A DNA stretch of 64,000 bases from an uncultured Alphaproteobacteria bacterium (GCA_903822175.1 CAIJOB010000004.1:62001-126000), one strand, 5' to 3'; shown: positions 35,052 to 43,428, numbered from the stretch's first letter. Notes: generated from the sequence alone by a model not told the origin. Program-made: numbers and translations.

Positions 35052-36698
35052 ATGACCCTGATCCTGCCTGACCTGATCGACCTGCTGGACCGCGCCGGCC
35101 GCGAGGCCGAGGTGCTGGTCGCCGAGCTGCAGGACGCGGTCGCCGGACGCGTGCGCAGGGATGGCCGTCTCGACCGCTCGGCGCTGGACGCCGAGCAGCA
35201 CGCCGCCCATGGCCTAGCCTGGAGCGCCGCCTATGCCGAGACCCTGCGCCAGACCGCCCACTGGGCCCGCGCGCTGAACGCCGACGAGAAATTCGGCGAG
35301 GCCGAAGCCCTGCCGGCGCAACTGCTGGCGCACGAATATCTGAGCCAGCTTTCCGGCGGCCTGCCGATGAACCAGGGCGAGATGTTCCGCCCCGCCGACC
35401 TGGGCGTCTCGGCGCACCGGCTGGCGCCGGTGATCGCCGCGCTCGCGCCCGGCGCCTCTCAGGCGGTGAAGGACCGCATTGTCGAGCTGCTCGATCACGC
35501 GCGGGGCCGGCCCTCATTGGAGGCGAGCGGCCTCGACGAGACCTTGGACGCGATCCGCGACCAGTTCACCCAGTTCACCGCCGAAAAGATCGCGCCCTTC
35601 GCCCACGGCTGGCACCTGAGGGACGAGCTGATACCGCTGGAGCTGCTGGAGGAGATGGGCGCGCTCGGCGTCTTTGGCCTGACCGCGCCGGAGGCCTGGG
35701 GCGGATCGGGCCTGGGCAAGGTCGCCATGTGCGTGGTGACCGAGGCGCTGTCTCGCGGCTTCATCGGCACAGGGTCGCTCGGCACCCGCTCCGAGATCGC
35801 CGCCGAACTCCTGCTGGCGCACGGGACCGACGACCAGAAGCAGCGGTTCCTGCCCGGCATCGTGTCCGGCGCCATCGTCCCCACCGCCGTCTTCACCGAG
35901 CCAGAGGCGGGCTCAGACCTCGGAAGCCTGCGCACCCGCGCGGTGCACGATGGCGACGTCTGGCGGGTCACCGGCGCCAAGACCTGGATCACGCATGCCG
36001 CTCGCGCCGACGTGATGACACTGCTGGTCCGCACCGATCCAGCCTCGAAAGACCACCGGGGCCTCTCGATGTTCCTGGCCGAAAAGCCGCGCGGCACAGC
36101 CAGCGATCCGTTCCCCGCGCCCGGCATGGGCGGCGGCGAGATCGGGGTGATCGGCTATCGCGGCATGAAGGAATACGAGATCGCCTTTGACGGCTTCGAG
36201 GTGGCCCACGCCAACCTCCTGGGCGGGCAGGAGGGCCAGGGCTTCGCCCAGCTGATGGCGACCTTCGAGAGCGCCCGCATCCAGACCGCCGCCCGCGCCA
36301 TCGGCGTCGCCCAGAACGCGCTGGACCTGGCGCTCGACTACGCGCTGCAGCGCCGCCAGTTCGGCCAGCCGATCGCCGACTTTCCGCGCGTCGCCAACAA
36401 GCTCGCCATGATGGCCGCCGAACTGCTGGGCGCGCGCCGCCTCGCCTGGTTCGCCGCCCAGGCCAAGGACGCCGGGCGCCGCTGCGACCTGGAGGCCGGC
36501 ATGGCCAAGCTGACCGCCGCGCGCATCGCCTGGGCGGCCGCCGACAACGCCGTGCAGATCCACGGCGGCACAGGCTTCGCCGTCGAACAGCCGGTCAGCC
36601 GCGTGCTGGCCGACGCGCGCATCCTCAACATCTTCGAAGGCGCCGGCGAGATTCAGGCGCAGGTCATCGCCCGGCGTTTGCTGGAGGGCGCGAACTAG
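35052..36698 (+). CDS. mcd: acyl-CoA dehydrogenase, probable (2S)-methylsuccinyl-CoA dehydrogenase
   Basis: A 548-aa flavoprotein, longer than ordinary acyl-CoA dehydrogenases (about 380). The extra N-terminal 150 residues contain A-E-Q-H-A-A-H-G-L-A-W near 53 and P-M-N-Q-G-E-M near 107, which recall methylsuccinyl-CoA dehydrogenase of the ethylmalonyl-CoA pathway. The dehydrogenase core has the FAD/substrate motifs F-T-E-P-E-A-G-S-D near 284 and the C-terminal Q-I-H-G-G-T-G-F. The product would be mesaconyl-CoA, with electrons passed to ETF. EtfBA and a cobalamin adenosyltransferase lie within 7 kb. Name confidence is moderate; fold is certain. In-frame GTG at 35049 is an alternative start. 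Confidence 0.85.
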   Translation: MTLILPDLIDLLDRAGREAEVLVAELQDAVAGRVRRDGRLDRSALDAEQHAAHGLAWSAAYAETLRQTAHWARALNADEKFGEAEALPAQLLAHEYLSQLSGGLPMNQGEMFRPADLGVSAHRLAPVIAALAPGASQAVKDRIVELLDHARGRPSLEASGLDETLDAIRDQFTQFTAEKIAPFAHGWHLRDELIPLELLEEMGALGVFGLTAPEAWGGSGLGKVAMCVVTEALSRGFIGTGSLGTRSEIAAELLLAHGTDDQKQRFLPGIVSGAIVPTAVFTEPEAGSDLGSLRTRAVHDGDVWRVTGAKTWITHAARADVMTLLVRTDPASKDHRGLSMFLAEKPRGTASDPFPAPGMGGGEIGVIGYRGMKEYEIAFDGFEVAHANLLGGQEGQGFAQLMATFESARIQTAARAIGVAQNALDLALDYALQRRQFGQPIADFPRVANKLAMMAAELLGARRLAWFAAQAKDAGRRCDLEAGMAKLTAARIAWAAADNAVQIHGGTGFAVEQPVSRVLADARILNIFEGAGEIQAQVIARRLLEGAN

Positions 36699-36795
36699 CG
36701 CCTCTGAAAAGAACCCTACTGACCCTGGCGCATTCGTGGATATGAAGACGAGACGCCGAACGCCTCGGACCCAATCTCGACGGGAGAACCTGCAG

Positions 36796-38046
36796 ATGAA
36801 CCTTCGGAACCTGGCCCTGATGGCGGCTGCAGCCGCGCCGCTCCTGCTGGCGGCCCCAGCTTTCGTCGGCGGGAGCGCCTACGCCCAGACCAACATCGGG
36901 ACCCAGGCCCCCGAGGCCGCCCTGCCGTTCAACATGACCTCGGTGGCGACCTTCAGCCTGCCCTGGCGGATCGCCTTCCTGCCGGACGGCCGCATGCTGG
37001 TGACCGAGAAGACCGGGCCCATCTGGCTGGTCACCCAGGCCGGCGACAAGAAGCCGGTTGCCAATGTCCCCAAGGTGCTGGCCAGGGGCCAGGGCGGCAT
37101 GTTCGGCGCCTATCTGTCGCCGCACTACGCGACCGATCACTTCGTCTACATCACCTACGCCGAGCCGGGCGAGCCGGGCGGCTCCAGCCTGGCGCTGGCC
37201 CGGGCCAAGCTGACGCTGAAGGCCGACGGCGCCAGCCTCGACGAGCTGAAGGTCATCTGGCGCGATGGCGAACGCGGCGAGGGCGGCCAGTTCGGCGCCC
37301 AGGTCGCCTTCTCGCCGGACAAGAAATATCTGTTCCTGACCTCCGGCGACCGCCAACGGATGACGCCGGCCCAGGACCCGAACCAGCCGCTGGGCAAGAT
37401 TCTGCGCCTGACGCTGGACGGCAAGCCCGCGCCCGGCAACCCGATGGCCGGCAAGACCGGCGCGCCCACCGTCCCGGTCATCGACCCGCCCGCCGACACC
37501 GAGAAGGCCAAGACCGCGCCGGTCGTGCGCACCTACGCCTTCACCGGCCCGAATCTGACCCCGGCCGAGACCTGGAGCTGGGGCCACCGCACGCCCTACG
37601 GCCTGGCCTTCGCGCCCGACGGCAAGCTGTGGGAGGCCGAGATGGGCCCGCGCGGCGGCGACGGCCTGTACCTGATCGAGCCCGGCAAGAATTACGGCTG
37701 GCCGCTGGAACGCTACGCGGTCAACTACAACGGCGTGCCGATCCCCAACCCCGACACTGTGCCCGGCATCACCAAGCCGGTGCTCTACTGGACCCCGGTG
37801 ATCGATCCCGGGAACCTGATGTTCTACTCCGGCGCCATGTTCCCGCAGTGGAAGGGCTCGGCCTTCGTCAGCGGCCTGGGCACCCGGACCCTGAACCGCG
37901 TCGTCATCGACGGCGCCACCGCCAAGTCCGCCGAACGCTGGAACGCCGGCCACCGCATCCGCGACGTGGAGCAAGGCCCCGACGGGGCGCTCTGGCTGCT
38001 GGAGGACGCCAGCCCCGGCGGACTGTTCAAGCTGACGCCGAAGTAG
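36796..38046 (+). CDS. PQQ-dependent sugar dehydrogenase (glucose/sorbosone dehydrogenase family)
   Basis: A 416-aa periplasmic protein: signal peptide cut near S-A-Y-A-Q (residue 31), then a beta-propeller of the soluble glucose dehydrogenase/YliI type. Repeats show W-R-I-A-F-L-P-D-G-R-M-L-V-T-E-K near 56, F-G-A-Q-V-A-F-S-P-D near 165 and G-H-R-T-P-Y-G-L-A-F-A-P-D-G near 260, where the His is expected near the quinone site. PQQ and calcium are the cofactors in this family. No pqq synthesis genes are in the window. GGGAGAA lies 7 nt before ATG 36796. It follows mcd by about 100 nt; the two need not be linked. Confidence 0.9.
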   Translation: MNLRNLALMAAAAAPLLLAAPAFVGGSAYAQTNIGTQAPEAALPFNMTSVATFSLPWRIAFLPDGRMLVTEKTGPIWLVTQAGDKKPVANVPKVLARGQGGMFGAYLSPHYATDHFVYITYAEPGEPGGSSLALARAKLTLKADGASLDELKVIWRDGERGEGGQFGAQVAFSPDKKYLFLTSGDRQRMTPAQDPNQPLGKILRLTLDGKPAPGNPMAGKTGAPTVPVIDPPADTEKAKTAPVVRTYAFTGPNLTPAETWSWGHRTPYGLAFAPDGKLWEAEMGPRGGDGLYLIEPGKNYGWPLERYAVNYNGVPIPNPDTVPGITKPVLYWTPVIDPGNLMFYSGAMFPQWKGSAFVSGLGTRTLNRVVIDGATAKSAERWNAGHRIRDVEQGPDGALWLLEDASPGGLFKLTPK

Positions 38047-38055
38047 GAACTCAGC

Positions 38056-38484
38056 CTAGGCCGACGGCCGGCCCAGGTGGCTCGCGATCATCTCCTCAAG
38101 CACGCCGATGTCGATGTCCGCCAGGCCTCTGAACTTGACGCAATAGCCGGTGATCTTCGCCTTCCCGAGCCTTGCGCCATAGGTCTGAGACAGGAATTTC
38201 TTGTCCTCCAGACCGATGATGTAGACCGATATCCCGGTCGTATTGGCGCTGACGCCGACCTGATAAAACTCCCGGGTTTCGCCACCGGCATATGTGATCG
38301 TCTGCAGGCCGTAGCCGATGTTGGGATTTGAAACGACCTTCCCCTCGTCGTTTCGGCCGTCGAGGAACCAGAGCCGGCAGTCGGGCGACGCCTTGCGTAT
38401 CAGCCGGTGAAGCTGCTGAATCTCCGCGCTCTTCGACGGAGGCTGAGCGGCAACATAGTCATCGATCTGCGCCTGCACGGTCAT
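38056..38484 (-). CDS. DUF1801 family protein
   Basis: A 142-aa protein of the DUF1801 family (YdhG-like). It starts with V-Q-A-Q-I-D-D-Y-V-A-A-Q-P and has L-H-R-L-I-R-K-A near 25, the conserved W-F-L-D-G-R-N near 39, G-L-Q-T-I-T-Y-A-G near 59, and C-V-K-F-R-G-L-A-D-I near 115. Biochemical role unknown; members are often induced by alternative sigma factors. The ATG overlaps the TGA of a 12-codon upstream frame (ATGA), and the promoter 100 nt upstream matches the ECF42 type (38568-38594). This links it to the DGPF/ECF42 operon at 49873. Confidence 0.82.
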   Translation of the reverse strand: MTVQAQIDDYVAAQPPSKSAEIQQLHRLIRKASPDCRLWFLDGRNDEGKVVSNPNIGYGLQTITYAGGETREFYQVGVSANTTGISVYIIGLEDKKFLSQTYGARLGKAKITGYCVKFRGLADIDIGVLEEMIASHLGRPSA

Positions 38485-38519
38485 GTCCGCGCGCCCTTCC
38501 CGAACCCTATGAACCGCAT
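38481..38519 (-). CDS. 12-aa leader ORF, possible remnant of a DGPF gene
   Basis: ATG at 38519 follows a strong GGGAGG, and 12 codons (M-R-F-I-G-F-G-K-G-A-R-T) end at a TGA that overlaps the DUF1801 ATG. The first residues resemble the start of the DGPF protein at 49873 (M-R-V-M-V-I-G-K). The leader DNA in front of both genes is also similar. So this may be the surviving 5' end of a lost DGPF gene that now serves to couple translation to DUF1801. Confidence 0.4.
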   Translation of the reverse strand: MRFIGFGKGART

Positions 38520-38567
38520 CGTCCGCCTCCCTATTTGAGCCGGCCTGTCTGGCTCCCTCATCAGGAC

Positions 38568-38594
38568 GTCGAACGAGCGCGCCGGAAATCGACA
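38568..38594 (-). promoter_or_regulatory. ECF42-type promoter of the DUF1801 gene
   Basis: Minus strand TGTCGA (38594-38589) and CGAC (38571-38568) are separated by exactly 17 nt. This is the -35/-10 pattern reported for ECF42 sigma factors (TGTCGA and CGA[T/C]). The copy at 49799-49825 has identical boxes, identical spacing and a matching CTCGTT before the -10. Confidence 0.65.
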
Positions 38595-38656
38595 TCGGCC
38601 CGCGGATTTTTCGCGACGCTTGAGGCGCTGGGGGTCTGGGGGGAAACGCGGCTTCG

Positions 38657-39373
38657 CTAACGCGGCCCCAACCCACCCGCGATCAGTCCGATCTGGCGGT
38701 CCATGGCGGAGGTCATTTCCGGCGCGTCGGCGCCGTTCAGCGCCGCCATGCGGTAGATCCACACATAGGCGGCCATCAGCAGGTCGACGGCCTCCTGCGG
38801 CTCGACCGAGGGGCAGACGTCGCCATCGGCGATGCCCTTGGCGAAGCACTCGCGGATGATGCCGATCAGCCGGGGATTGCGGCCCATCGGCCGGGCCGCG
38901 GGCGGCAGCGTCCAGTCGTAAGCCGCAGCGATGTGGGCCAGGAACAGCCGGGTGCGCCGCGCCTCGAACGAAAAATGGATCGCGAAGATCGAGCGCAGCC
39001 GGTCGCTGGTCGAGCCACGCAGGTTCGGCACCACCCGGTCGAGCTCGGCATACAGTCCGTCCAGCCGGTCTTCCATCACCTGGCTGAGGATCTCGCCCTT
39101 GGAGGCGAAGGTGGTGAAGACGCTGCCCACGGAAACCCGGGCATGGCGGGCGATCTCGCGGATCGTCGTGCCCTGGTAGCCCTGGGTGTCGAAGAGCTCC
39201 CGCGCCGCGTCGATCACCCGGTTGCGGGTGGCCTCTTTCTGGGTCTGGCGGGAACTGGGCGCGGCCCCGGAAGCGGGCGCAGCGGGTCGTGTCTTGGGCG
39301 AAAGCACGGGCGGCGCCTGGTCGGCGCCGCCCGCTATATCTTCGGCCATGGAGAGGTCGGTCGGCGGTGTCAT
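38657..39373 (-). CDS. TetR family transcriptional regulator (second of a tandem pair)
   Basis: A 238-aa TetR repressor. After a 45-residue Ala/Pro-rich extension the DNA-binding domain is A-T-R-N-R-V-I-D-A-A-R-E-L-F-D-T-Q-G-Y-Q-G-T-T-I (written across the helix 1 region), with the recognition helix V-S-V-G-S-V-F-T-T-F-A-S-K near 82. The rest is the helical ligand-binding domain. It follows the other TetR gene by 24 nt on the same strand, so they are probably one transcript. The start at 39373 is taken; ATG 39349 is possible. Its ligand and targets are unknown. Confidence 0.88.
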   Translation of the reverse strand: MTPPTDLSMAEDIAGGADQAPPVLSPKTRPAAPASGAAPSSRQTQKEATRNRVIDAARELFDTQGYQGTTIREIARHARVSVGSVFTTFASKGEILSQVMEDRLDGLYAELDRVVPNLRGSTSDRLRSIFAIHFSFEARRTRLFLAHIAAAYDWTLPPAARPMGRNPRLIGIIRECFAKGIADGDVCPSVEPQEAVDLLMAAYVWIYRMAALNGADAPEMTSAMDRQIGLIAGGLGPR

Positions 39374-39397
39374 GCCTACACAGACGGCGCCGTGGGC

Positions 39398-40048
39398 CTA
39401 CTTCCTCCGAGCACCCGCCAGGAGGATGCGGATCTGGTCGCGGGCGCGGCCTTCCAGGGCCTCGATCGACCAGCCTTGGAAGATCGCCTGATCGTAATTC
39501 GACAGGTAGGCGTCGAACAGCATCTGGGTGCGCAGCGGCTCGGCGGAGCCAGCGGTCAGTTCGCCGTTTTGCTCGCCACGGGTCAGCTGTTCGGAGATCA
39601 GGCCCAGCAGGGTCTGCACCGGCGGCGCGTTGCGCAGCGCCGGGCCGTCTTCCGGCGACCAGCCGACGCTGAACGCCGCACGGGCCAGCGGCAGCTGGGT
39701 TTGGTAGAAGCGATAGCCGGCGCCGAAGATCTTCAGGAGCGTGTCTTCGCAGCCGTTGCCGTGGGTCGCGCCCTCGGCCATGGCCTCGGCGAGCGCCACC
39801 ATGTCGGTGAGCATGATCTCGCGGAACAGGTCGGATTTGTCGGTGAAGTTGGCGAAGACGGCGCCGGTGGACATGCCCGCCTCGGCGGCGATGTCGCGGA
39901 TGGTGGCGCCTTCATAGCCCTGTTCGCTGAACAGGCGGCGGGCGGCGGCGAGCACCTTGGCGCGGGTCTGTTGCTTGGCGAGCGCGCGGCGGGTGGGGGC
40001 CTTGGTCACATTGTCGTCGGCGACGGCTTTGATCTGGGAGTGAATCAT
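39398..40048 (-). CDS. TetR family transcriptional regulator (first of a tandem pair)
   Basis: A 216-aa TetR protein. The helix-turn-helix region has A-A-R-R-L-F-S-E-Q-G-Y-E-G near 35, then A-T-I-R-D-I-A-A-E-A-G-M-S-T-G-A-V-F-A-N-F near 48-68. The C-terminal ligand domain is typical. The next TetR gene starts 24 nt downstream, and the two DNA-binding domains are similar, which points to an old duplication. The upstream region holds two TGAACA-based palindromes (40122, 40278) that are good candidates for operators. No effector pump or enzyme gene lies beside it, so the target is unknown. Confidence 0.88.
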   Translation of the reverse strand: MIHSQIKAVADDNVTKAPTRRALAKQQTRAKVLAAARRLFSEQGYEGATIRDIAAEAGMSTGAVFANFTDKSDLFREIMLTDMVALAEAMAEGATHGNGCEDTLLKIFGAGYRFYQTQLPLARAAFSVGWSPEDGPALRNAPPVQTLLGLISEQLTRGEQNGELTAGSAEPLRTQMLFDAYLSNYDQAIFQGWSIEALEGRARDQIRILLAGARRK

Positions 40049-40364
40049 GGGGGGCTTTTGACGGCGGAGCCGTCCTCTCTAAAGATTGTTCAACCCGATA
40101 CGCGCGTCCAGACGCACTCGGTGAACATGTTCAAGCATCAAGTTACCCGATTTCGCAGCGCAATTCTACGCAGTATTCGGACAACCTTAGGTCGGCTGGG
40201 CGTTGCGGGGGGACGCAGGCTTCCCGTATGCACCCGGAGTAGGGCCAAAATTCGACCCGTCAACGAATTGGGCTCGTTGAACATGCTCACCAACAGCTGG
40301 GGGAGGCGCCGCTTAGCCTGCTTGACTGTGGTTCGCAAGCCTGAGGCGCGGTAAAGTCCCCAGA
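40049..40364. promoter_or_regulatory. regulatory region between tetR pair and HIG1 gene
   Basis: No convincing gene lies here. It contains a perfect palindrome TGAACATGTTCA (40122-40133), a near-copy TGAACATGCTCA (40278-40289), and a half-site TTGTTCAACC (40087-40096). All share the core GAACA/TGTTC, which suits a TetR-type dimer. The two larger sites are 156 nt apart, so looping or control of both divergent promoters is possible. Confidence 0.45.
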
Positions 40365-40562
40365 ATGGATATCTTCAGCTTTCTCATCCCGGCATCGCTG
40401 CTCGCCGTCGCTACGGTTCTGGCCATCGGCATCTTTGCGCTGTTCCGCGGCGGCGACTTCGGCCGCTCCTACTCCAACAAGCTGATGCGCCTGCGCGTGG
40501 TCATGCAGGCGCTGGCGATCGCCGTCCTGGTGGGCGCGGTCTGGTGGCGCGGCAGGCACTAG
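40365..40562 (+). CDS. HIG1 domain membrane protein
   Basis: A 65-aa inner-membrane protein with two hydrophobic helices (about 5-27 and 45-60) and the short loop R-G-G-D-F-G-R-S-Y-S-N-K-L-M-R-L-R-V, which is the HIG1 (hypoxia-induced gene) signature. In alphaproteobacteria and mitochondria such proteins associate with respiratory complexes, cytochrome oxidase in particular. It ends 6 nt before the cobalamin adenosyltransferase gene, and the two are probably co-transcribed. Confidence 0.85.
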   Translation: MDIFSFLIPASLLAVATVLAIGIFALFRGGDFGRSYSNKLMRLRVVMQALAIAVLVGAVWWRGRH

Positions 40563-40568
40563 CGTCAC

Positions 40569-41138
40569 ATGGTCACACTCAACCGCATCTACACCCGAAC
40601 CGGCGACGCCGGGACCACGCGGCTCGCCACCGGACAAAGCGTCAGCAAGGCCGACCTGCGCGTCGAGGCTTATGGCGCGGTGGACGAGACCAACGCCTGC
40701 CTGGGACTGGCGCGGGTTCATACGTCCGGGGATTTCGACGCCCTTTTGGCGCGGCTGCAGAACGAGCTCTTCGACCTGGGCGCCGACTTAGCGACGCCGG
40801 CCACCGCCGACGAGGCGGCCGGCGCCAAGCTGCGCATCCTCGACAGTCAGGTGGATCGGCTGGAGGGCGAGATCGACGCGCTCAACGCCGAACTGCCGCC
40901 GCTCGCCTCTTTCGTGCTGCCGGGCGGGACGCCGCCGGCGGCGGCCCTGCACCTGGCGCGCACCGTCTGCCGCCGCGCCGAACGTGAGGCCGTGCGCCTG
41001 ATCGAGGCCGGCGAGAGCGTGAGCCCGCCCGCCATGCGCTACCTCAACCGCCTCTCAGACCTGCTCTTCGTCGCCGCCCGCCACGCCAACGACAAGGGCG
41101 CGGCCGAGGTCTTCTGGCAGTCCGGCGCGACCAGGTAG
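40569..41138 (+). CDS. pduO: PduO-type cob(I)alamin adenosyltransferase
   Basis: A 189-aa adenosyltransferase that makes adenosylcobalamin from ATP and cob(I)alamin. PduO features are I-Y-T-R-T-G-D-A-G-T-T near residue 7 (ATP-binding N-terminus), V-E-A-Y-G-A-V-D-E-T-N near 32, F-V-L-P-G-G near 117, R-T-V-C-R-R-A-E-R near 130, and Y-L-N-R-L-S-D-L-L-F near 158. The product serves B12 mutases such as methylmalonyl- or ethylmalonyl-CoA mutase, which fits the nearby acyl-CoA genes. It sits behind the HIG1 gene. A G/A-rich fold-back repeat follows. Confidence 0.93.
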   Translation: MVTLNRIYTRTGDAGTTRLATGQSVSKADLRVEAYGAVDETNACLGLARVHTSGDFDALLARLQNELFDLGADLATPATADEAAGAKLRILDSQVDRLEGEIDALNAELPPLASFVLPGGTPPAAALHLARTVCRRAEREAVRLIEAGESVSPPAMRYLNRLSDLLFVAARHANDKGAAEVFWQSGATR

Positions 41139-41140
41139 AT

Positions 41141-41246
41141 TCCTCCTCTCCCCGGAGCGCAGCGACAGAGGGAGAGGATCGAGGAGAGGGAAAAGCTTGG
41201 CCCTCTCCCTACCCTCTCCCTCTCGCTTCGCGGGGGAGAGGAGGCT
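41141..41246. repeat. fold-back repeat element (CCTCCTCTCCCC / GGGGAGAGGAGG)
   Basis: The left end CCTCCTCTCCCC (41142-41153) is the reverse complement of GGGGAGAGGAGG near 41233-41244. Inside are GAGGGAGAGG and CCTCTCCC tracts that also pair. It fills the gap between the convergent adenosyltransferase gene and the 97-aa gene. It differs from the CTCCCCCTAAG elements but has the same place and layout. Confidence 0.65.
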
Positions 41247-41252
41247 GAACGC

Positions 41253-41546
41253 CTAGGGCTTCGCCACCGCCGCCGGCGGCGGGGTGCGGCCGATGGCTTT
41301 GAGGGCTTCGGCGCGGGCCTTGGGGTCGGCGATGATCCGGCCGGTGATGTCCGAGGTCAGGATCGGGGTGGCGCAAACGCGCGCGGAGCCGTCCCACCAG
41401 CGGTGCTCGCCGGCGCATTTCTCCTGCGGCCGCGCCCAGCCCAGCGTCCACACCAGGACGCCGACATTGGCGACGGCGAAGATGCCGATGAAGATCCACC
41501 TGAGACGGATATAGGTCCTGCGGATGCGGTGGTAGCTGTTGTTCAT
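41253..41546 (-). CDS. small membrane-anchored protein of unknown function
   Basis: A 97-aa protein with a basic N-terminus (R-I-R-R-T-Y-I-R-L-R-W) and one membrane helix (about residues 18-35, I-F-I-G-I-F-A-V-A-N-V-G-V-L-V-W). The exported tail has two Cys (E-K-C-A-G-E-H and R-V-C-A-T-P), possibly disulfide-bonded. It ends in a Pro/Ala tail. No family is recognised. There is no Shine-Dalgarno before the ATG, so the start could be leaderless. It is divergent from etfB with about 190 nt between. Confidence 0.6.
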   Translation of the reverse strand: MNNSYHRIRRTYIRLRWIFIGIFAVANVGVLVWTLGWARPQEKCAGEHRWWDGSARVCATPILTSDITGRIIADPKARAEALKAIGRTPPPAAVAKP

Positions 41547-41734
41547 GGTTGTAATATTAGGCGATCGGACCCCGTCCTGGCTAGCCGTGCGGCGGATTCG
41601 GTCCGGAGCAGATCGCCACGGCGCCGTAACGGTTGCCCCAAGGGCATAGGCGTCATGCGGTTTGCAAACCGCGCCGGAACCGCTATTGCCCCGCTGACCC
41701 TTTTCCCGAAGCAAATTTGAGGCGCTAGCAACCC

Positions 41735-42484
41735 ATGAAGGTGTTGGTCCCGGTCAAGCGGGTGATCGATTACAACGTCAAGGCCCGGGTGAAGCCCGAC
41801 CAGACGGGTGTCGACCTCGCGAACGTAAAGATGTCGATGAACCCCTTCTGCGAGATCGCGGTCGAAGAAGCCGTGCGCCTCAAGGAAAAGGGCGTCGCCA
41901 CCGAAATCGTCGCGGTCTCCATCGGCCCGGCCCAGGCGTCCGAGACGCTGCGCACGGCGCTGGCCATGGGCGCGGACCGCGCGATCCTGGTGCAGACCAC
42001 CGAGGACCTTGAGCCGCTGGCGGTCGCCAAGGTTCTGGCTGCCATCGTCGGCAAGGAAAGCCCCGATCTGGTGATCATGGGCAAGCAGGCCATCGACGGC
42101 GACAACAATGCCACCGGCCAGATGCTGGCGACCATCCTCGACTGGCCCCAGGCGACCTTCGCCTCGGCGCTGGAAGTCTCCGGCAAGAAGGCCAAGGTGA
42201 CCCGCGAGGTCGATGGCGGCCTGCAGACCCTGGAAATCGACCTGCCGGGCGTCGTCACCGCGGACCTCCGCCTCAACGAGCCGCGCTACGCGAGCCTGCC
42301 CAACATCATGAAGGCCAAGAAGAAGGAGCTCGCCATCGAAGAGCTCGCTTCGCTCGGCGTCGACACCGCGCCCCGGCTGAAGGTGATTAAGGTCACCGAG
42401 CCGCCGAAGCGCGCCGGCGGCATCAAGGTGGAAACCGCCGCCGACCTCGTCTCCAAGCTCAAGACCGAAGCGGGGGTGCTCTGA
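41735..42484 (+). CDS. etfB: electron transfer flavoprotein beta subunit
   Basis: A 249-aa EtfB. It starts [14 protein letters not shown], then has [11 protein letters not shown] near 36, the AMP-binding loop region [17 protein letters not shown] (about 112-128), and the recognition-loop segment [10 protein letters not shown] near 190. EtfAB carries electrons from acyl-CoA dehydrogenases (such as the Mcd-type protein upstream) to ETF:ubiquinone oxidoreductase. Its stop overlaps the etfA start (TGATG at 42482-42486), so the subunits are translationally coupled. Confidence 0.97.
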   Translation: MKVLVPVKRVIDYNVKARVKPDQTGVDLANVKMSMNPFCEIAVEEAVRLKEKGVATEIVAVSIGPAQASETLRTALAMGADRAILVQTTEDLEPLAVAKVLAAIVGKESPDLVIMGKQAIDGDNNATGQMLATILDWPQATFASALEVSGKKAKVTREVDGGLQTLEIDLPGVVTADLRLNEPRYASLPNIMKAKKKELAIEELASLGVDTAPRLKVIKVTEPPKRAGGIKVETAADLVSKLKTEAGVL

Positions 42485-43428
42485 TGGCCGTTCTCGTTAT
42501 CGCCGACCACGACAACGCCACGCTGAAGGACAACACCGAAAAGACGGTGACCGCGGCGCTCAAGCTCTCCAGCGACGTCGACGTCCTGGTCGCCGGCAAG
42601 GGCGCCAAGGGCGTCGCTGACGCCGCCGCCAAGATCACCGGCGTGCGCAAGGTGCTGCTGGCTGAAAGCGACGAGCTGGGCGAAGGCCTGGCCGAGAGCA
42701 TGGAGGCCCTCGTGGTGCCGCTGATGAGCGGCTACGACGCGGTGCTGACGCCCGCCACCAGCCAGGGCAAGAACTTCAGCCCGCGCATCGCCGCCAAGCT
42801 GGACGTCGCTCAGATCTCCGAGATCGTCGACGTCGTCGACGCCAACACCTTCGTGCGCCCGATCTATGCCGGCAACGCGCTGGAGACGGTGACGTCCTCC
42901 GACGCCAAGAAGGTGATCACCGTGCGCCCAACCGTCTTCAAGGCGGCGGCGGACGGCGGCTCGGCGAAGGTCGAGACCATTCCCGCGCCCGCCAAGCCCG
43001 CCAAGACCCATTTCGTGGATCAGAAGCTGGTGAAGTCGGCCCGTCCGGAACTCTCCGGCGCCAAGATCGTGGTCTCCGGCGGCCGCGCCATGGGCTCGGC
43101 CGAGGAATTCCAGAAGGTGATCGAGCCGCTGGCCGACAAGCTCGGAGCCGCCGTGGGCGCCTCCCGCGCCGCGGTCGACGCCGGCTACGCGCCCAACGAC
43201 TACCAGGTCGGACAGACCGGCAAGGTGGTCGCGCCCGAGCTCTACATCGCCATCGGCATCTCCGGCGCCATCCAGCACCTGGCCGGCATGAAGGACTCCA
43301 AGGTGATCGTGGCGATCAACAAGGACGCCGACGCGCCGATCTTCCAGGTCGCCGACTACGGCCTGGTCGCGGACTACAAGACCGCCGTGCCGGAGCTGAT
43401 GGCCGCGCTGACGGCCGCCGGAAAGTAA
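42484..43428 (+). CDS. etfA: electron transfer flavoprotein alpha subunit
   Basis: A 314-aa EtfA. The FAD-binding C-terminal domain has S-G-G-R-A-M-G-S near 198, [11 protein letters not shown] near 238, [16 protein letters not shown] (about 256-271), and [10 protein letters not shown] near 278. The N-terminal domain is the usual shorter Rossmann-like half. It pairs with EtfB, encoded immediately upstream with a 1-nt overlap. A strong terminator follows at 43455. Confidence 0.97.
   Translation: MAVLVIADHDNATLKDNTEKTVTAALKLSSDVDVLVAGKGAKGVADAAAKITGVRKVLLAESDELGEGLAESMEALVVPLMSGYDAVLTPATSQGKNFSPRIAAKLDVAQISEIVDVVDANTFVRPIYAGNALETVTSSDAKKVITVRPTVFKAAADGGSAKVETIPAPAKPAKTHFVDQKLVKSARPELSGAKIVVSGGRAMGSAEEFQKVIEPLADKLGAAVGASRAAVDAGYAPNDYQVGQTGKVVAPELYIAIGISGAIQHLAGMKDSKVIVAINKDADAPIFQVADYGLVADYKTAVPELMAALTAAGK

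Noticed and set aside
41660..41700. GGAACC upstream of etfB as a stress promoter
   Set aside because: No CGTT-like -10 is found at the required distance.
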